Shown: positions 8,546 to 17,250 of the stretch, one piece after another
How the letters are laid out: the number at the start of each line of letters is the position of its first letter
Position numbering within the stretch: the stretch's first letter is position 1
From: an uncultured Collinsella sp.
GTDB lineage: Bacteria > Actinomycetota > Coriobacteriia > Coriobacteriales > Coriobacteriaceae
Length of the DNA: 64,000 nucleotides
Reading direction: 5' to 3'
NCBI GenBank assembly: GCA_902470695.1
Contig: CABRHH010000002.1
Coordinates: 62,001 to 126,000, forward strand
Program-made: the position numbers and the translations under genes
Notes under the pieces: generated by a model
Databases searched by the model: none
Told to the model about the DNA's origin: nothing
The model's input: the letters and a program-made list of their open reading frames with translations, nothing else

Positions 8546-9628
8546 ATGGCAGACAGCAAGCTTAAGGTGGCGTTTATCGGCACCGGCATCATGGGGGCGC
8601 CGATCGCCGGGCACATCCTGGATGCCGGCTACCCGCTGACGGTATACAACCGCACGGCTGAGAAGGCCGCCGGCCTGATCGAGCGCGGTGCGGTGTGGGC
8701 CGACAGCCCCGCTGCGGCGGCGCGCGAGGCCGACGTGGTGTTCACCATGGTGGGCTACCCCACCGACGTTGAGGAGATCTATCTGGCCGGCGACGGCCTG
8801 CTGGCGAGCGCCAAGGACGGGGCGTACCTGATCGACCTCACCACGAGCGCGCCCGAGCTGGCGCGCGATATCGCCGAGGCCGCTGAGGTTTCGGGCAAGC
8901 ACGCCATCGACTGCCCGGTGACGGGTGGCGAGTCCGGCGCCGTCGCCGGCACGCTGACGGCCATCGCTGGTGCCACCGAGCGCGACATCGAGCCGGTTCG
9001 CGCCCTGCTTGAGACCTTCACGGCCACGATCTGCTGCTTCGGCGGCGCGGGCAAGGGCCAGGCTGCCAAGCTCGCCAACCAGGTGGCGCTTGCGGGCTCG
9101 ATGGTGGGCATGGCCGATGCGCTCTCGTTCGCTCAGCAAAACGACCTTGACCTGGAGGCCGTGCGCCGCATGATCTGCAGCGGCACCGGCATGAGCGGCG
9201 CGATGCAGCAGCTCGCGCCCAAGAGCCTGGAGGGTGACTATAAGCCTGGCTTCATGGTAGCTCACTTCCTGAAGGACCTGGGGCTGGCGCTGCAGGTGGC
9301 TGAGGAGAAGGAGATCGCCCTGCCGGGCGCCGACACCGCCTTCACGCTCTATGACATGCTCGAGGCGATCGGCGGCGGCCGTCTGGGCACCCAGGCGGTG
9401 ACGCTGCTGTACCAGGAGGAGGCCGAGGCGGTGGCGGCCGGCTTGGACTGGTCGCTGTATACGCAGCAGGCCCATGAGCACGGTGAGGGCTGCGGCTGCG
9501 GGCACGAGCACGGCGAGGACCACGAGTGCAGCTGCGGGCACCACCACGAGGACGGGCATGAGTGCGGCTGCGGCGAGGGACACGGCGAAGGCCATGAGTG
9601 CCGCTGCGGCCACCACCACGGGGAGTAG
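8546..9628 (+). CDS. Beta-hydroxyacid dehydrogenase with His/Cys-rich C-terminal tail
   Basis: Residues 1 to about 300 are a 3-hydroxyisobutyrate/tartronate-semialdehyde reductase-type NAD(P)-dependent enzyme. It has a Rossmann motif FIGTGIMGAPIAGHIL, substrate-binding DCPVTGGESGA, and a catalytic lysine segment GAGKGQAAKLANQ. The last 51 residues (310-360) are an unusual tail with 14 His and 8 Cys. The cysteines form four C-x-C pairs spaced exactly 12 residues apart, so the tail is a tandem repeat. Such tails usually bind metals such as nickel, zinc or copper. The reading frame is continuous through the junction, with no frameshift. The substrate cannot be told from sequence alone. Confidence 0.88.
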   Translation: MADSKLKVAFIGTGIMGAPIAGHILDAGYPLTVYNRTAEKAAGLIERGAVWADSPAAAAREADVVFTMVGYPTDVEEIYLAGDGLLASAKDGAYLIDLTTSAPELARDIAEAAEVSGKHAIDCPVTGGESGAVAGTLTAIAGATERDIEPVRALLETFTATICCFGGAGKGQAAKLANQVALAGSMVGMADALSFAQQNDLDLEAVRRMICSGTGMSGAMQQLAPKSLEGDYKPGFMVAHFLKDLGLALQVAEEKEIALPGADTAFTLYDMLEAIGGGRLGTQAVTLLYQEEAEAVAAGLDWSLYTQQAHEHGEGCGCGHEHGEDHECSCGHHHEDGHECGCGEGHGEGHECRCGHHHGE

Positions 9629-9634
9629 CGGCGC

Positions 9635-10087
9635 ATGGAGTGGACGTTCGTCATCCTATTCGCCCTGCTGTTCATCTTCTCGGTGTATATCGGGTTTTTG
9701 GCGGGGCAGGCCATCTGCGTGCGCCATGTGGTGACGCGTCGGGATTACTGGGTCGCCAACATCGCCGGCCTGGTGATCGCGGTGCTTGTCTCGGCGCTGC
9801 TGGCAGCGCTGCCGCTGCTGTACGCCGTCGCGTTCGGGGCGCTCGCGGGCTACATCGCGGGCCTCAAGATGAGCTTCGGCGAGTCGGTGGGTCCCTGGAA
9901 GGCGGCCGACAAGTTCTTCAACGTCAACAAGGCGCATCGGCGCACCGCCGAGCAGGGGACGGGTGAGGCGCGCCGCCGGCGTCGCAAGGAGGGCGGCCCG
10001 GCGCCCGACCTCATTTCGGTTGACGAGGCGGGCGCTGCGGGCAAGCCGCAGCCAACAGGTACATCCAAGCAGAAAGGTTCGAGGTAG
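9635..10087 (+). CDS. Small membrane protein, function unknown
   Basis: A 150-residue protein with an N-terminal membrane segment (about 3-28) and a second hydrophobic region that may span twice (about 44-80). A basic cytoplasmic tail follows (EARRRRRKEGG) and then a G/T/K-rich end. It begins 7 bases after the dehydrogenase stop and ends 3 bases before the next start, so the genes are probably co-transcribed. I do not recognise the family. The close packing suggests a shared job with the HEAT-like protein downstream, but nothing in the sequence shows what that is. Confidence 0.7.
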   Translation: MEWTFVILFALLFIFSVYIGFLAGQAICVRHVVTRRDYWVANIAGLVIAVLVSALLAALPLLYAVAFGALAGYIAGLKMSFGESVGPWKAADKFFNVNKAHRRTAEQGTGEARRRRRKEGGPAPDLISVDEAGAAGKPQPTGTSKQKGSR

Positions 10088-10089
10088 AT

Positions 10090-10785
10090 ATGGCCGAGCA
10101 GGAGAATCAAGAGTTGACGGCCGAGGAGGCCGAGCGTCTGGCGAGCGTCGAGAGCAGTGCCGATGCGCTTTCGTCGCTGATCGAGGACCTGGCGGCGCCG
10201 AGCCGCCGCGTGCGCCAGCTTTCCGCGCGCGTGGTCTCGCTGCTGGCGGGCCGCGAGCCCGAGCTGCTGGTGCCCTACATCTCGCAGCTGATCGACACGC
10301 TCTATCGCCCCGAAGCGCAGACGCGCTGGGAGGTGCTGGATGCGCTGACGCTGCTGGCTCCGGCGCATGCCAAGGAGTGCGGGGCGGCCTACGAGGGCGC
10401 CGAGACCGCGCTGTTCGACGAGATCTCGGCCCCGCTGCGCCTGTCGGCGTTCCGGTTCCTCACGGTGTGGGGCTCCACCGAGCGTCGCCGCTCCGAGAAG
10501 GTCTGGCCGATCATCGACGAGGCCATCCAGTGCTACCACGGCGACCTTGAGTACCGCGATATGCTGAGCCTGCTGTTCGCGTTCGCGAACGGGCAGATCT
10601 CGGGCGCGGTGGCAGAGGAGCTTGCCGGTCGCTTGCAGTTCGACGCTGAGCACGGCAAGGGCAGCTACCTGAAGGTGCGCTCGCGTGAGATTTATGAGAT
10701 TCTGGTCAAGCGCTTCAAGTTGGAGAGCCCGCAGAAGCGTGCACGCGTGGCGAAGAAGGACGATCTGGAAGACGACGAGGAGTAG
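10090..10785 (+). CDS. HEAT-like helical repeat protein
   Basis: A soluble 231-residue protein that is almost entirely alpha-helical by composition. Repeating blocks resemble HEAT/ARM repeats (RRVRQLSARVVSLLAGREP, then TRWEVLDALTLLAPAHA, then LSAFRFLTVWGS). The C-terminus is charged (KKDDLEDDEE). Such scaffolds usually mediate protein binding. It lies between the small membrane protein and the isocitrate dehydrogenase gene with gaps of 2 and 4 bases, which fits one operon. No catalytic motif is visible and the specific role is unknown. Confidence 0.7.
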   Translation: MAEQENQELTAEEAERLASVESSADALSSLIEDLAAPSRRVRQLSARVVSLLAGREPELLVPYISQLIDTLYRPEAQTRWEVLDALTLLAPAHAKECGAAYEGAETALFDEISAPLRLSAFRFLTVWGSTERRRSEKVWPIIDEAIQCYHGDLEYRDMLSLLFAFANGQISGAVAEELAGRLQFDAEHGKGSYLKVRSREIYEILVKRFKLESPQKRARVAKKDDLEDDEE

Positions 10786-10789
10786 AGCT

Positions 10790-11875
10790 GTGGCACACGA
10801 GGTTGCACTCATTCCCGGTGACGGTATCGGGCCCGAGATCTCGCGCGCGATGCGCCGCGTGGTCGAGGCGACCGGCGTCGATATCGTGTGGAAGGTGGTC
10901 GACGCCGGTGCGGGCGTGATGGAGGAGTTTGGCACGCCGCTGCCCGAGCACGTGCTCGATGCGATCCGCGCATCCGAGGTGGCCATCAAGGGTCCCATCA
11001 CCACGCCGGTGGGCACGGGGTTCCGCAGCGTGAACGTGGCACTGCGTCGCGCGTTCGATCTGTACGCCTGCGTGCGCCCCTGCCTGTCGCAGCCGGGCGA
11101 CGGCTCGCGCTATCGCGACGTTGACCTGGTGATCGTGCGCGAGAATACCGAGGACCTGTACGCCGGGGTCGAGTTTGAGGAGGGCACACCGGCGGTGGCG
11201 GAGCTCGCGCAGCTGGTGGAGGCCACCGGGCAGCGCCCCTTCGCCTCGGATGCGGCCATCTCGGTCAAGCCGATCTCGCGTTCCCGGTCGCGCCGGATCG
11301 TTGAGTACGCGTTCGAATATGCGCGTGCCTGCGGACGACACAAGGTGACTGCGGTGCACAAGGCGAACATCATGAAGGCCACCGACGGGCTGTTTTTGAG
11401 CGTGGCACGCGAGGTGGCGGCCGACTATCCCGATATCGCGTTCGAAGACCGGATCGTCGATGCCACCTGCATGGGCCTGGTGCAGGATCCGCACGCCTTC
11501 GATGTGCTCGTGTGCCCGAATCTGTACGGCGACATCGTGAGCGACTTGTGCGCCGGCCTGGTGGGCGGCCTCGGCATGGCGCCGGGCGCCAACATCGGCA
11601 CGGCCGCGGCGATCTTCGAGGCCACCCACGGCAGCGCGCCCGACATCGCGGGCCGCGACATCGCCAACCCCACGGCGATGATCCTTTCGGCCGCCATGAT
11701 GCTCGACCACCTGGGCGAGCAGGCGGCTGCCGAGCGCATCCGCGCCGCGGTGCGCGCAACGCTCGCCGAGGGCACCTGCGTGACCGGAGACGTGCGTCGG
11801 GCCCTGACGGGCAGCACCGAGGGCGCGGCGGGCACGCAAAGCTATGCGGATGCCGTGATCGCGCACCTTTCATAA
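10790..11875 (+). CDS. NAD-type isocitrate/isopropylmalate family dehydrogenase
   Basis: The protein belongs to the decarboxylating beta-hydroxyacid dehydrogenases that use divalent metal and NAD(P). A GTG start at 10790 follows GAGGAG, and the product begins at the conserved VALIPGDGIGPEIS strand, giving 361 residues. The substrate loop VRENTEDLYAGVEF and the metal-binding LYGDIVSDLCAGLVG are present, followed by the cofactor end THGSAPDIAG. The ENTED sequence is as in NAD-dependent isocitrate dehydrogenases rather than the isopropylmalate enzyme. No leucine genes are nearby, which supports the isocitrate call. Homoisocitrate or tartrate activity cannot be excluded. Confidence 0.85.
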   Translation: MAHEVALIPGDGIGPEISRAMRRVVEATGVDIVWKVVDAGAGVMEEFGTPLPEHVLDAIRASEVAIKGPITTPVGTGFRSVNVALRRAFDLYACVRPCLSQPGDGSRYRDVDLVIVRENTEDLYAGVEFEEGTPAVAELAQLVEATGQRPFASDAAISVKPISRSRSRRIVEYAFEYARACGRHKVTAVHKANIMKATDGLFLSVAREVAADYPDIAFEDRIVDATCMGLVQDPHAFDVLVCPNLYGDIVSDLCAGLVGGLGMAPGANIGTAAAIFEATHGSAPDIAGRDIANPTAMILSAAMMLDHLGEQAAAERIRAAVRATLAEGTCVTGDVRRALTGSTEGAAGTQSYADAVIAHLS

Positions 11876-11955
11876 GTGAACCCTAAGCAAATGCGCCCGG
11901 TTGGCGGCGTATGCTGGTTGGGCTGTGTCGGAACGAACCAAGGAGCAATAAACCC

Positions 11956-13260
11956 ATGGGTTTGATTCAGAAGAAGGATGAGAAGGATGTCGTTGACGGC
12001 ATCGAAGTGATCGGTCGCGGCGAGGGCCCCGACGATCAGCCCGAGCCGCTGTGCGATCTGGTGGATGGCCAGACGGCCGAGGATATCTCGGGCACGACCG
12101 CGGCCAAGGACGCCGGTGCTGAGACCGAGGCCGATCCCGAGCTGCTCGACGGCGTGGAGACGGTTGCCGCTTCTGCAGCGGACGCCGAGGATGCGAAGGG
12201 CGCCGAGGCGGATGCGTCCGAGGCGGATGGGCAGACCGACGCCGAGACCGAGGCCGGCGAGCCTGCTGCTGATGCGGACGCCGTGCCTGCCAGCAAGCAG
12301 GATGCGGGCAAGAAGGCGCCTGCCGCCAAGAAGTCCAAGGCCGCCAAGAAGGGGAAGAAGCCCGCGGCGGACAAGGCCGTGGCCGAGGTCCCGCCGACGT
12401 TCAACGACGGCGACAGCTCCTCCTCGTCGCACAAGGGGGGCACGAAGGCCCTCGTCGCCTTGGTTGCCGTGCTGCTGATTGCCGTGGTGGGCGTGGGCGG
12501 CTACTTCCTGGGCTCCGGCGGCTTCGGCGCCAAGGGCGTGGGCAGCTCCACCCTGACCGAGAAGCAGCTGGACAGCACGGTGGCGAGCTGGACCTACAAC
12601 GGCGCCAAGCACAGCATCTCCGCGCGCGAAGCCATCGAGTCCCAGTACAGCCTGGACTCGGTGAAGGACGACGACGGCAACTACCCCGCCCCCTCGGCCG
12701 ACAGCATCCTGGCCTACGTGCGCAACCAGGTGATGCTCGCCGACGCTGAGAAGCAGGGCGTTTCCGTTTCCGACGACGATCTGTCCTCGTATGCCGAAAG
12801 CGCGCTCGGCTCCTCCGACTTCTCGACCATCGCCTCCCAGTACGGCGTGACGGAGGACCAGGCCAAGAGCATCGTGCGCGAGCAGGCCACCATCAAGAAG
12901 CTCTACGAGAAGGTCGTGCCGTCCGTTGACGCGACGATGCCCGAGGCGCCCACCGAGCCGTCCGACGGCAACACTGCCACCGCTTCGAAGGAGTACGCCG
13001 ACTACATCATCAAGCTGGCCGGCGATGAGTGGGATGCCGACAAGGGCACTTGGGCCTCGACCGACGGCACCATCGCCTCGGCGCTGTCCGGCGAGACCTT
13101 CACGGCTGATTCCGCCACCTACGCGCAGGCACAGACGGCGTACTATGCCGCCTACCAGGCGTATGCGCAGGAGGCGTCCAAGGCGAGCTCGAAGTGGACC
13201 GAGTACGCCAACAAGCTGTTCGCCAGCGCCAGCATCACGCTCTACGGCATCTTCGCGTAG
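11956..13260 (+). CDS. Membrane-anchored SurA/foldase-like protein
   Basis: A 434-residue protein with three parts. An acidic and then Ala/Lys-rich N-terminal cytoplasmic region covers about 1-158. A single membrane helix follows (ALVALVAVLLIAVVGVGGYF, about 160-182). The exported domain contains SILAYVRNQVMLADAEKQG, SVSDDDLSSYAES and TEDQAKSIVREQATIKKLYE, which resemble the N-terminal domain of SurA/PrsA-type chaperones. No parvulin isomerase domain is evident. The start at 11956 follows AAGGAGC at a somewhat long spacing; a start 45 bases upstream is possible. A role in folding secreted proteins is inferred. Confidence 0.7.
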   Translation: MGLIQKKDEKDVVDGIEVIGRGEGPDDQPEPLCDLVDGQTAEDISGTTAAKDAGAETEADPELLDGVETVAASAADAEDAKGAEADASEADGQTDAETEAGEPAADADAVPASKQDAGKKAPAAKKSKAAKKGKKPAADKAVAEVPPTFNDGDSSSSSHKGGTKALVALVAVLLIAVVGVGGYFLGSGGFGAKGVGSSTLTEKQLDSTVASWTYNGAKHSISAREAIESQYSLDSVKDDDGNYPAPSADSILAYVRNQVMLADAEKQGVSVSDDDLSSYAESALGSSDFSTIASQYGVTEDQAKSIVREQATIKKLYEKVVPSVDATMPEAPTEPSDGNTATASKEYADYIIKLAGDEWDADKGTWASTDGTIASALSGETFTADSATYAQAQTAYYAAYQAYAQEASKASSKWTEYANKLFASASITLYGIFA

Positions 13261-13278
13261 GCCGGGCGAGGAGCGCTC

Positions 13279-14505
13279 GTGCCGCTGCATGTTGTCATAA
13301 GCGACTGCCTGCTTGGAACCCCTTGTCGGTACGACGGGGGTTCCAAGCCCGTTTTGGCGCCCGCATGCCGGCGTCTGGCCCAGCGTGCGGGCGTGCGCGC
13401 GCTGCCGGTGTGCCCGGAGGTCATGGGCGGTTTGCCCACGCCGCGGCCGCCGGCGGAGCGTTTGGGCGAGCGGGTGGTCACCTGCGAAGGCGCCGACGTC
13501 ACGCGGGAGTATCGGGCGGGTGCCGAGCGCGCGCTCGATTGCGTGCGCGGATCGGGCGCGCGTCTTGCTATCCTGAAGGCAAGAAGCCCGTCGTGCGGCA
13601 GCGGCCGCATATACGACGGCACGTTTTCCGGTCGTCTGGTTCCCGGCAGCGGGGTGACGGCGGAACTATTGAGACAGGAGGGGTTCACCGTGGTGGACGA
13701 AAAGCTGGTCGAGGCGTGCGAGCCGAGCGTGGAGCATCCGATCGCCATCGTGCTGGGCAGCGGCCTTGGCGCGCTGGCGGGTCGCGTGCAGGTGGTGCGC
13801 CATATTCCCTACGAGGATATTGAAGGGTTCCCCACCGAGGCGATCCCTGTTGCCGGGCACCGGTTCGAGGTGCTCGTGGGCACGATCGACGAGGTGCCGG
13901 TTGTGGTGTATCCGGGCCGCATCCATATGTACCAGGGATATTCTGCGTTCGAGGTGACGGCGCTCGTGCGTCACGCCCATAAGCTCGGGTGCCGCAGCAT
14001 CATGCTGAGCTGCGCCTCGGGTTCGGTGCGCGGGATCGCTCCAGGTACGGTGGGTCTGATTACCGACCAGATCAACCTGACGGGGGCGAATCCGCTGGCG
14101 TGCCCGGAGGGCGTGGCCGCGGCGGGGCTCGAGGTGCCCTTCGTGCCGATGGCAGGTGCGTATTCGGCCTATCTGGGTGAGCTGGCGCGCGCTGCGGCAC
14201 AAGATGCCGGCGTCGAGCTCGCCGAGGGAACCTACGCGGGTCTGCTGGGGCCAACCTACGAGACGGCCGCCGAGATTCGCGCGCTGGGCAACCTCGAGGC
14301 CGATTACGTGGGCATGTCCACGGTGTGCGAGACGATCATGGCGCGGGCGCTGGGCATGGAGGTGCTCGGGCTGACGCTTGTGACGAACCAGGCAGGGCGT
14401 GCGGACAACAACCATGCTGAGGTTCTCGCGGCGGCCGATGCGGCGGCTGCGGCAACCGAGAGCGTGGCGCTTGGCGTGCTGCGACTGCTCGGCGAGGGCC
14501 GGTAG
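13279..14505 (+). CDS. DUF523 (TudS-like) - purine nucleoside phosphorylase fusion
   Basis: Two enzymes are joined in one 408-residue frame with a GTG start. Residues 1 to about 145 are a DUF523 domain with the Cys motifs SDCLLGTPCRYDGGSK and KARSPSCGSG; members such as TudS use an iron-sulfur cluster to remove sulfur from thiouracil. Residues about 155-405 are a family 2 purine nucleoside phosphorylase: GSGLGALAGR, PGRIHMYQGYS, GPTYETAAEIR and MSTVCETIMARALG. The usual NAAGG-type segment is replaced by LSCASGSV. The junction is continuous. The fusion suggests sulfur removal from thiolated bases or nucleosides coupled to phosphorolysis. A SD-like GGCGAGGAG precedes the start. Confidence 0.85.
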   Translation: MPLHVVISDCLLGTPCRYDGGSKPVLAPACRRLAQRAGVRALPVCPEVMGGLPTPRPPAERLGERVVTCEGADVTREYRAGAERALDCVRGSGARLAILKARSPSCGSGRIYDGTFSGRLVPGSGVTAELLRQEGFTVVDEKLVEACEPSVEHPIAIVLGSGLGALAGRVQVVRHIPYEDIEGFPTEAIPVAGHRFEVLVGTIDEVPVVVYPGRIHMYQGYSAFEVTALVRHAHKLGCRSIMLSCASGSVRGIAPGTVGLITDQINLTGANPLACPEGVAAAGLEVPFVPMAGAYSAYLGELARAAAQDAGVELAEGTYAGLLGPTYETAAEIRALGNLEADYVGMSTVCETIMARALGMEVLGLTLVTNQAGRADNNHAEVLAAADAAAAATESVALGVLRLLGEGR

Positions 14506-14717
14506 CACAGGCGAGCTGCGCGCTCTGGGCACCGGGCGTGCGTGCGGCGCCCGTGCCCGCGGCGGGTGGCTGGCGGTTTGCTCGCGGGTGCGCCCTGCGG
14601 GGTGCGAGCCGGTGGCGCAGACAGACAGAAAGCCGGGCGTGCGTGCGGGCTGCGCCGATGCGCGTTCTGGGGACCGGGCGTGCGCCAAGAAATTTTCATC
14701 GAGTGGCCCGGCACATC

Positions 14718-14746
14718 TTGCGCGCAGCGAGGTTTCCACGTACTAT
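14718..14746 (+). promoter_or_regulatory. tRNA-Thr promoter
   Basis: TTGCGC (14718-14723) and TACTAT (14741-14746) are separated by exactly 17 bases, giving a start about 30-35 bases before the mature tRNA. Confidence 0.6.
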
Positions 14747-14785
14747 TGTCTACCGTTGGCGTGCTTGCTCCGCCAACCTGGTAAA

Positions 14786-14861
14786 GCCAGCGTAGCTCAG
14801 TTGGTAGAGCACCGCTCTCGTAAAGCGGGGGTCACCGGTTCGAGCCCGGTCGCTGGCTCCA
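14786..14861 (+). tRNA. tRNA-Thr (anticodon CGT)
   Basis: A complete cloverleaf is visible. The acceptor stem GCCAGCG pairs with CGCTGGC. The D arm reads TAGCTCAGTTGGTAGAGCA, the anticodon stem is CCGCT/AGCGG around loop CTCGTAA, and the T loop is GGTTCGAGCCC. The anticodon CGT reads ACG threonine codons. CCA is encoded (14859-14861). The defence genes downstream make it a possible integration site, but I found no second copy of its 3' end in the window. Confidence 0.97.
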
Positions 14862-14869
14862 TTGAATTG

Positions 14870-14904
14870 AACAGGTCAGATGTCTCGCGCGTCTGACCTG
14901 TTTT
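14870..14904 (+). terminator. Rho-independent terminator of tRNA-Thr
   Basis: ACAGGTCAGA and TCTGACCTGT form a perfect 10-bp stem around an 11-base loop, followed by TTTT. Confidence 0.85.
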
Positions 14905-15112
14905 GCTGTGTGCCTGCGGTCTTCTTCAAAAGGCTCCATTCACGCCTTCGTTACGTTGGCTTTAGTGTTTTAGGGCGGCACCCTTTTGTCAGTTGTAAAT
15001 CGGGGGAAGCGTTGAAACTGTTCATTGTGTAGTTCGGAATTACTTGCGCATCCTCCTTCACGATCTTGTCGGCCGCATCGGCCGTTGAAGAGATTTTGTC
15101 CGCTCGCTCAAT

Positions 15113-15118
15113 TAGAAT
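15113..15118 (+). promoter_or_regulatory. Possible -10 box for the methyltransferase gene
   Basis: TAGAAT (5 of 6 consensus bases) lies 35 bases before the chosen methyltransferase start. It argues against longer upstream starts, which would begin at or before the promoter. No convincing -35 box is seen. Confidence 0.35.
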
Positions 15119-15152
15119 AATGTCGGTAAAGAAGAGTGTAGAAAGCAGGAAC

Positions 15153-16085
15153 ATGCTTCGATCAATTGAGATATGCGCTGGCGCTGGCGGTCAGGCCCTT
15201 GGACTTGAACAGGCTGGATTTGACCATATGGCGCTTGTTGAGATAGAATCTCCGGCCTGCGAAACCTTGAAGCTTAATCGTCCCCGGTGGAACATCATCG
15301 AGGGCGATGTCCACTCATTTTCCGCTAAGGAATATGCCGGTACTGTCGACTTGCTTGCCGGTGGAGTTCCCTGCCCTCCCTTTTCGGTCGCGGGCAAGCA
15401 ACTGGGAGCGGATGATGAGCGCGACTTGTTCCCCGAGGCCTTGCGTTTGGTCGAAGAGTGTCAGCCCAAGGCCGTGATGATTGAGAACGTAAAGGGCATT
15501 TTCTACCCGAAGTTTAGCGAGTACCGCAAGCAGGTCACAGATCGGCTGGAAAGCATGGGGTACCAGTGGTGGTGGCAGCTTGTTCAGGCAAGCGACTACG
15601 GTGTCTCTCAGCTCAGGCCTCGCGCTATACTCGTAGCGATTCGTGAGCCTTGGGCCTCTAACTTCAAGTGGCCTGAACCGCATGCAGAGGATGCCAAATT
15701 TGTCGGTGAGCTGCTACGTGACGAGATGGGTGCAGGCGGCTGGAAGGGCGTAGATGCCTGGGCGGATGCTGCTCAAGGGATCGCGCCGACACTGGTTGGT
15801 GGTTCAAAAAAGCACGGTGGCCCCGATCTTGGTCCGACTCGCGCACGGCAGGCTTGGAGGCAATTGGGTGTCAACGGCGGCAGTATTGCCGAGGAGCCAC
15901 CCGGTGCCGATTTCGAAGGTATGCCAAGGCTTACGGTGAGAATGGCTGCAATGATTCAGGGTTTCCCCGCTTCGTGGGAATTCTCTGGAAGAAAAACCGC
16001 TGCATACAGGCAGGTTGGCAATGCCTTCCCGCCCCCGGTTGCAAAAGCGGTTGGGGAATCGATCAAGGAGGCGTTGAATGCCTGA
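15153..16085 (+). CDS. DNA (cytosine-5) methyltransferase of a type II RM system
   Basis: The 310-residue enzyme transfers a methyl group from SAM to cytosine and should protect the site cut by the next gene's product. Motif I (EICAGAGGQALGLEQAGF) starts four residues in. Motif IV follows with its catalytic Cys in GGVPCPPFSVAGKQLGADDE, then motif VI IENVKG, motif VIII QLRPRAILVAI, and motif X YRQVGNAFPPPVAKAVG. The start is uncertain: AGGA lies very close to 15153, and an alternative ATG at 15120 has no ribosome-binding site. Codon use and GC are lower than in the housekeeping block, consistent with horizontal transfer. It overlaps the endonuclease gene by 8 bases. Confidence 0.92.
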   Translation: MLRSIEICAGAGGQALGLEQAGFDHMALVEIESPACETLKLNRPRWNIIEGDVHSFSAKEYAGTVDLLAGGVPCPPFSVAGKQLGADDERDLFPEALRLVEECQPKAVMIENVKGIFYPKFSEYRKQVTDRLESMGYQWWWQLVQASDYGVSQLRPRAILVAIREPWASNFKWPEPHAEDAKFVGELLRDEMGAGGWKGVDAWADAAQGIAPTLVGGSKKHGGPDLGPTRARQAWRQLGVNGGSIAEEPPGADFEGMPRLTVRMAAMIQGFPASWEFSGRKTAAYRQVGNAFPPPVAKAVGESIKEALNA

Positions 16086-16944
16086 TGACAAGGCGTTGAT
16101 TAGCGCGCAGCGGCAATGGCTTCATGCCGAGATAATTCGTCGTGGGATACTGGCAGTTGGTCTGGACGGTGTTGCGACGAATGCAGACAGGGGTAATAGG
16201 CCGTCGAAGGCGATTGCCTTTTCGCTGGCCCAGCGCCTCATGAGCGAGACGCATGAACGTCAAGCGGGTCAAACGTCAGGCTCTGCGTTCGAGGTGCTTA
16301 TTTCCGAGTTTGTACGCAATACGTTTCCCAGCTTCCAGCACATTAGGCCGGGCGAGTGGGAAATTATGCAGCTTGGAAACCGATCTGCTATGAGTACCTC
16401 TTCGTTTACCCAGTACGAGCACCTTGCCTATCTACAAGAGCTTACTGATGAAAATGCTAGGCTCAAAACGATTTTGGGCAATGACTACATGGTCGCCCCC
16501 GATATCGTTGTCTATCGCAATCCGCTTGGTGATGACGAGCTGAACAAACCCTTCACGGTTGTTGATGATGAATCTGCCCTGCTGTCGGAGCTGCGGCTGC
16601 GGAATAATGAGAAGCCCATTTTGCACGCCTCCATCTCGGCGAAATGGACCATGCGTTCCGATCGTGCTCAAAACAGTAGAACGGAGGCGCTTAACCTCAT
16701 AAGAAATCGAAAAGGATTGTTGCCGCATATCATGGTGATAACCGGAGAGCCCCTTCCGTCTCGAATCGCATCGCTGGCTCTAGGTACGGGCGATATTGAC
16801 TGCATGTACCACTTCGCGTTGTACGAGCTTGTGGAAGCAGTCGAGGAGTATGGGCGTGAAGACATCATCGAGCTTCTGGATACCCTTATAGCGGGAAAGC
16901 GCCTGAAAGATATTTCTGATCTGCCATTGGATTTGAGCATCTAG
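16078..16944 (+). CDS. NgoMIV-like type II restriction endonuclease
   Basis: The 288-residue product matches the NgoMIV family (286 residues, cutting GCCGGC). Key residues fall at NgoMIV positions plus two: E72 (for E70), D142 in APDIVVYR (for D140), S187 and K189 in ISAKWTMRSDRAQN (for S185 and K187), R193, D195 and R196 (for the DNA-reading R191, D193 and R194), and E203 (for E201). This co-linearity predicts the same active site and probably the same target. AAGGAGG precedes the ATG, inside the end of the methyltransferase gene. The NgoMIV residue numbers are from my knowledge of the published enzyme, not a search. Confidence 0.9.
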   Translation: MPDDKALISAQRQWLHAEIIRRGILAVGLDGVATNADRGNRPSKAIAFSLAQRLMSETHERQAGQTSGSAFEVLISEFVRNTFPSFQHIRPGEWEIMQLGNRSAMSTSSFTQYEHLAYLQELTDENARLKTILGNDYMVAPDIVVYRNPLGDDELNKPFTVVDDESALLSELRLRNNEKPILHASISAKWTMRSDRAQNSRTEALNLIRNRKGLLPHIMVITGEPLPSRIASLALGTGDIDCMYHFALYELVEAVEEYGREDIIELLDTLIAGKRLKDISDLPLDLSI

Positions 16945-16994
16945 TGTTTTGGGAGCAGCGGGTTGCCCATTAGGAATAACTCGCTGCTTCCAGT

Positions 16995-17250
16995 TTACAT
17001 AGGGCGACAGACGCCACCTCGGATTTTCCCGACGAACCAGCGCCCGTCCTGATGCCGCATCGTCTTGAGCTCGCCCGTGTGCCCCGTGAAGAGGTCGAAC
17101 CTCTCGACGAGGTTCCCGAAGACCTCCCGCCTGTGCTTCACATGGCGGGCGGTCGATTTTACGGGCCAGCTCCTGCCGTCGGGCCATATGAGGCGCTTGG
17201 GGTTGTCGACGTCATCGTAGAGACCCCTCGGCGGGCACTCAACAGGTAGC
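16995..17250 (-). pseudogene. Fragment of an unrecognised protein
   Basis: On the minus strand a coherent stretch encodes GLYDDVDNPKRLIWPDGRSW, then HVKHRREVFGNLVERFDLF and GELKTMRHQDGRWFVGKIRG, ending in a stop at 16995-16997. It has the look of real protein but no plausible start. Immediately upstream a different frame (GINALKSTLGYLLSA) looks more protein-like, which suggests a frameshift or joined remnants. I do not recognise the family. It lies between the RM pair and another gene fragment, consistent with decay of acquired DNA. Confidence 0.4.

Noticed and set aside
14786..14861. tRNA-Thr as the attachment site of an integrated element
   Set aside because: No duplicated tRNA 3' end and no integrase gene were found between 14900 and 20300, so the idea stays unsupported.
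14951..15154. A 67-codon minus-strand frame upstream of the methyltransferase gene
   Set aside because: No ribosome-binding site, no similarity to known families, and it overlaps the probable methyltransferase promoter.
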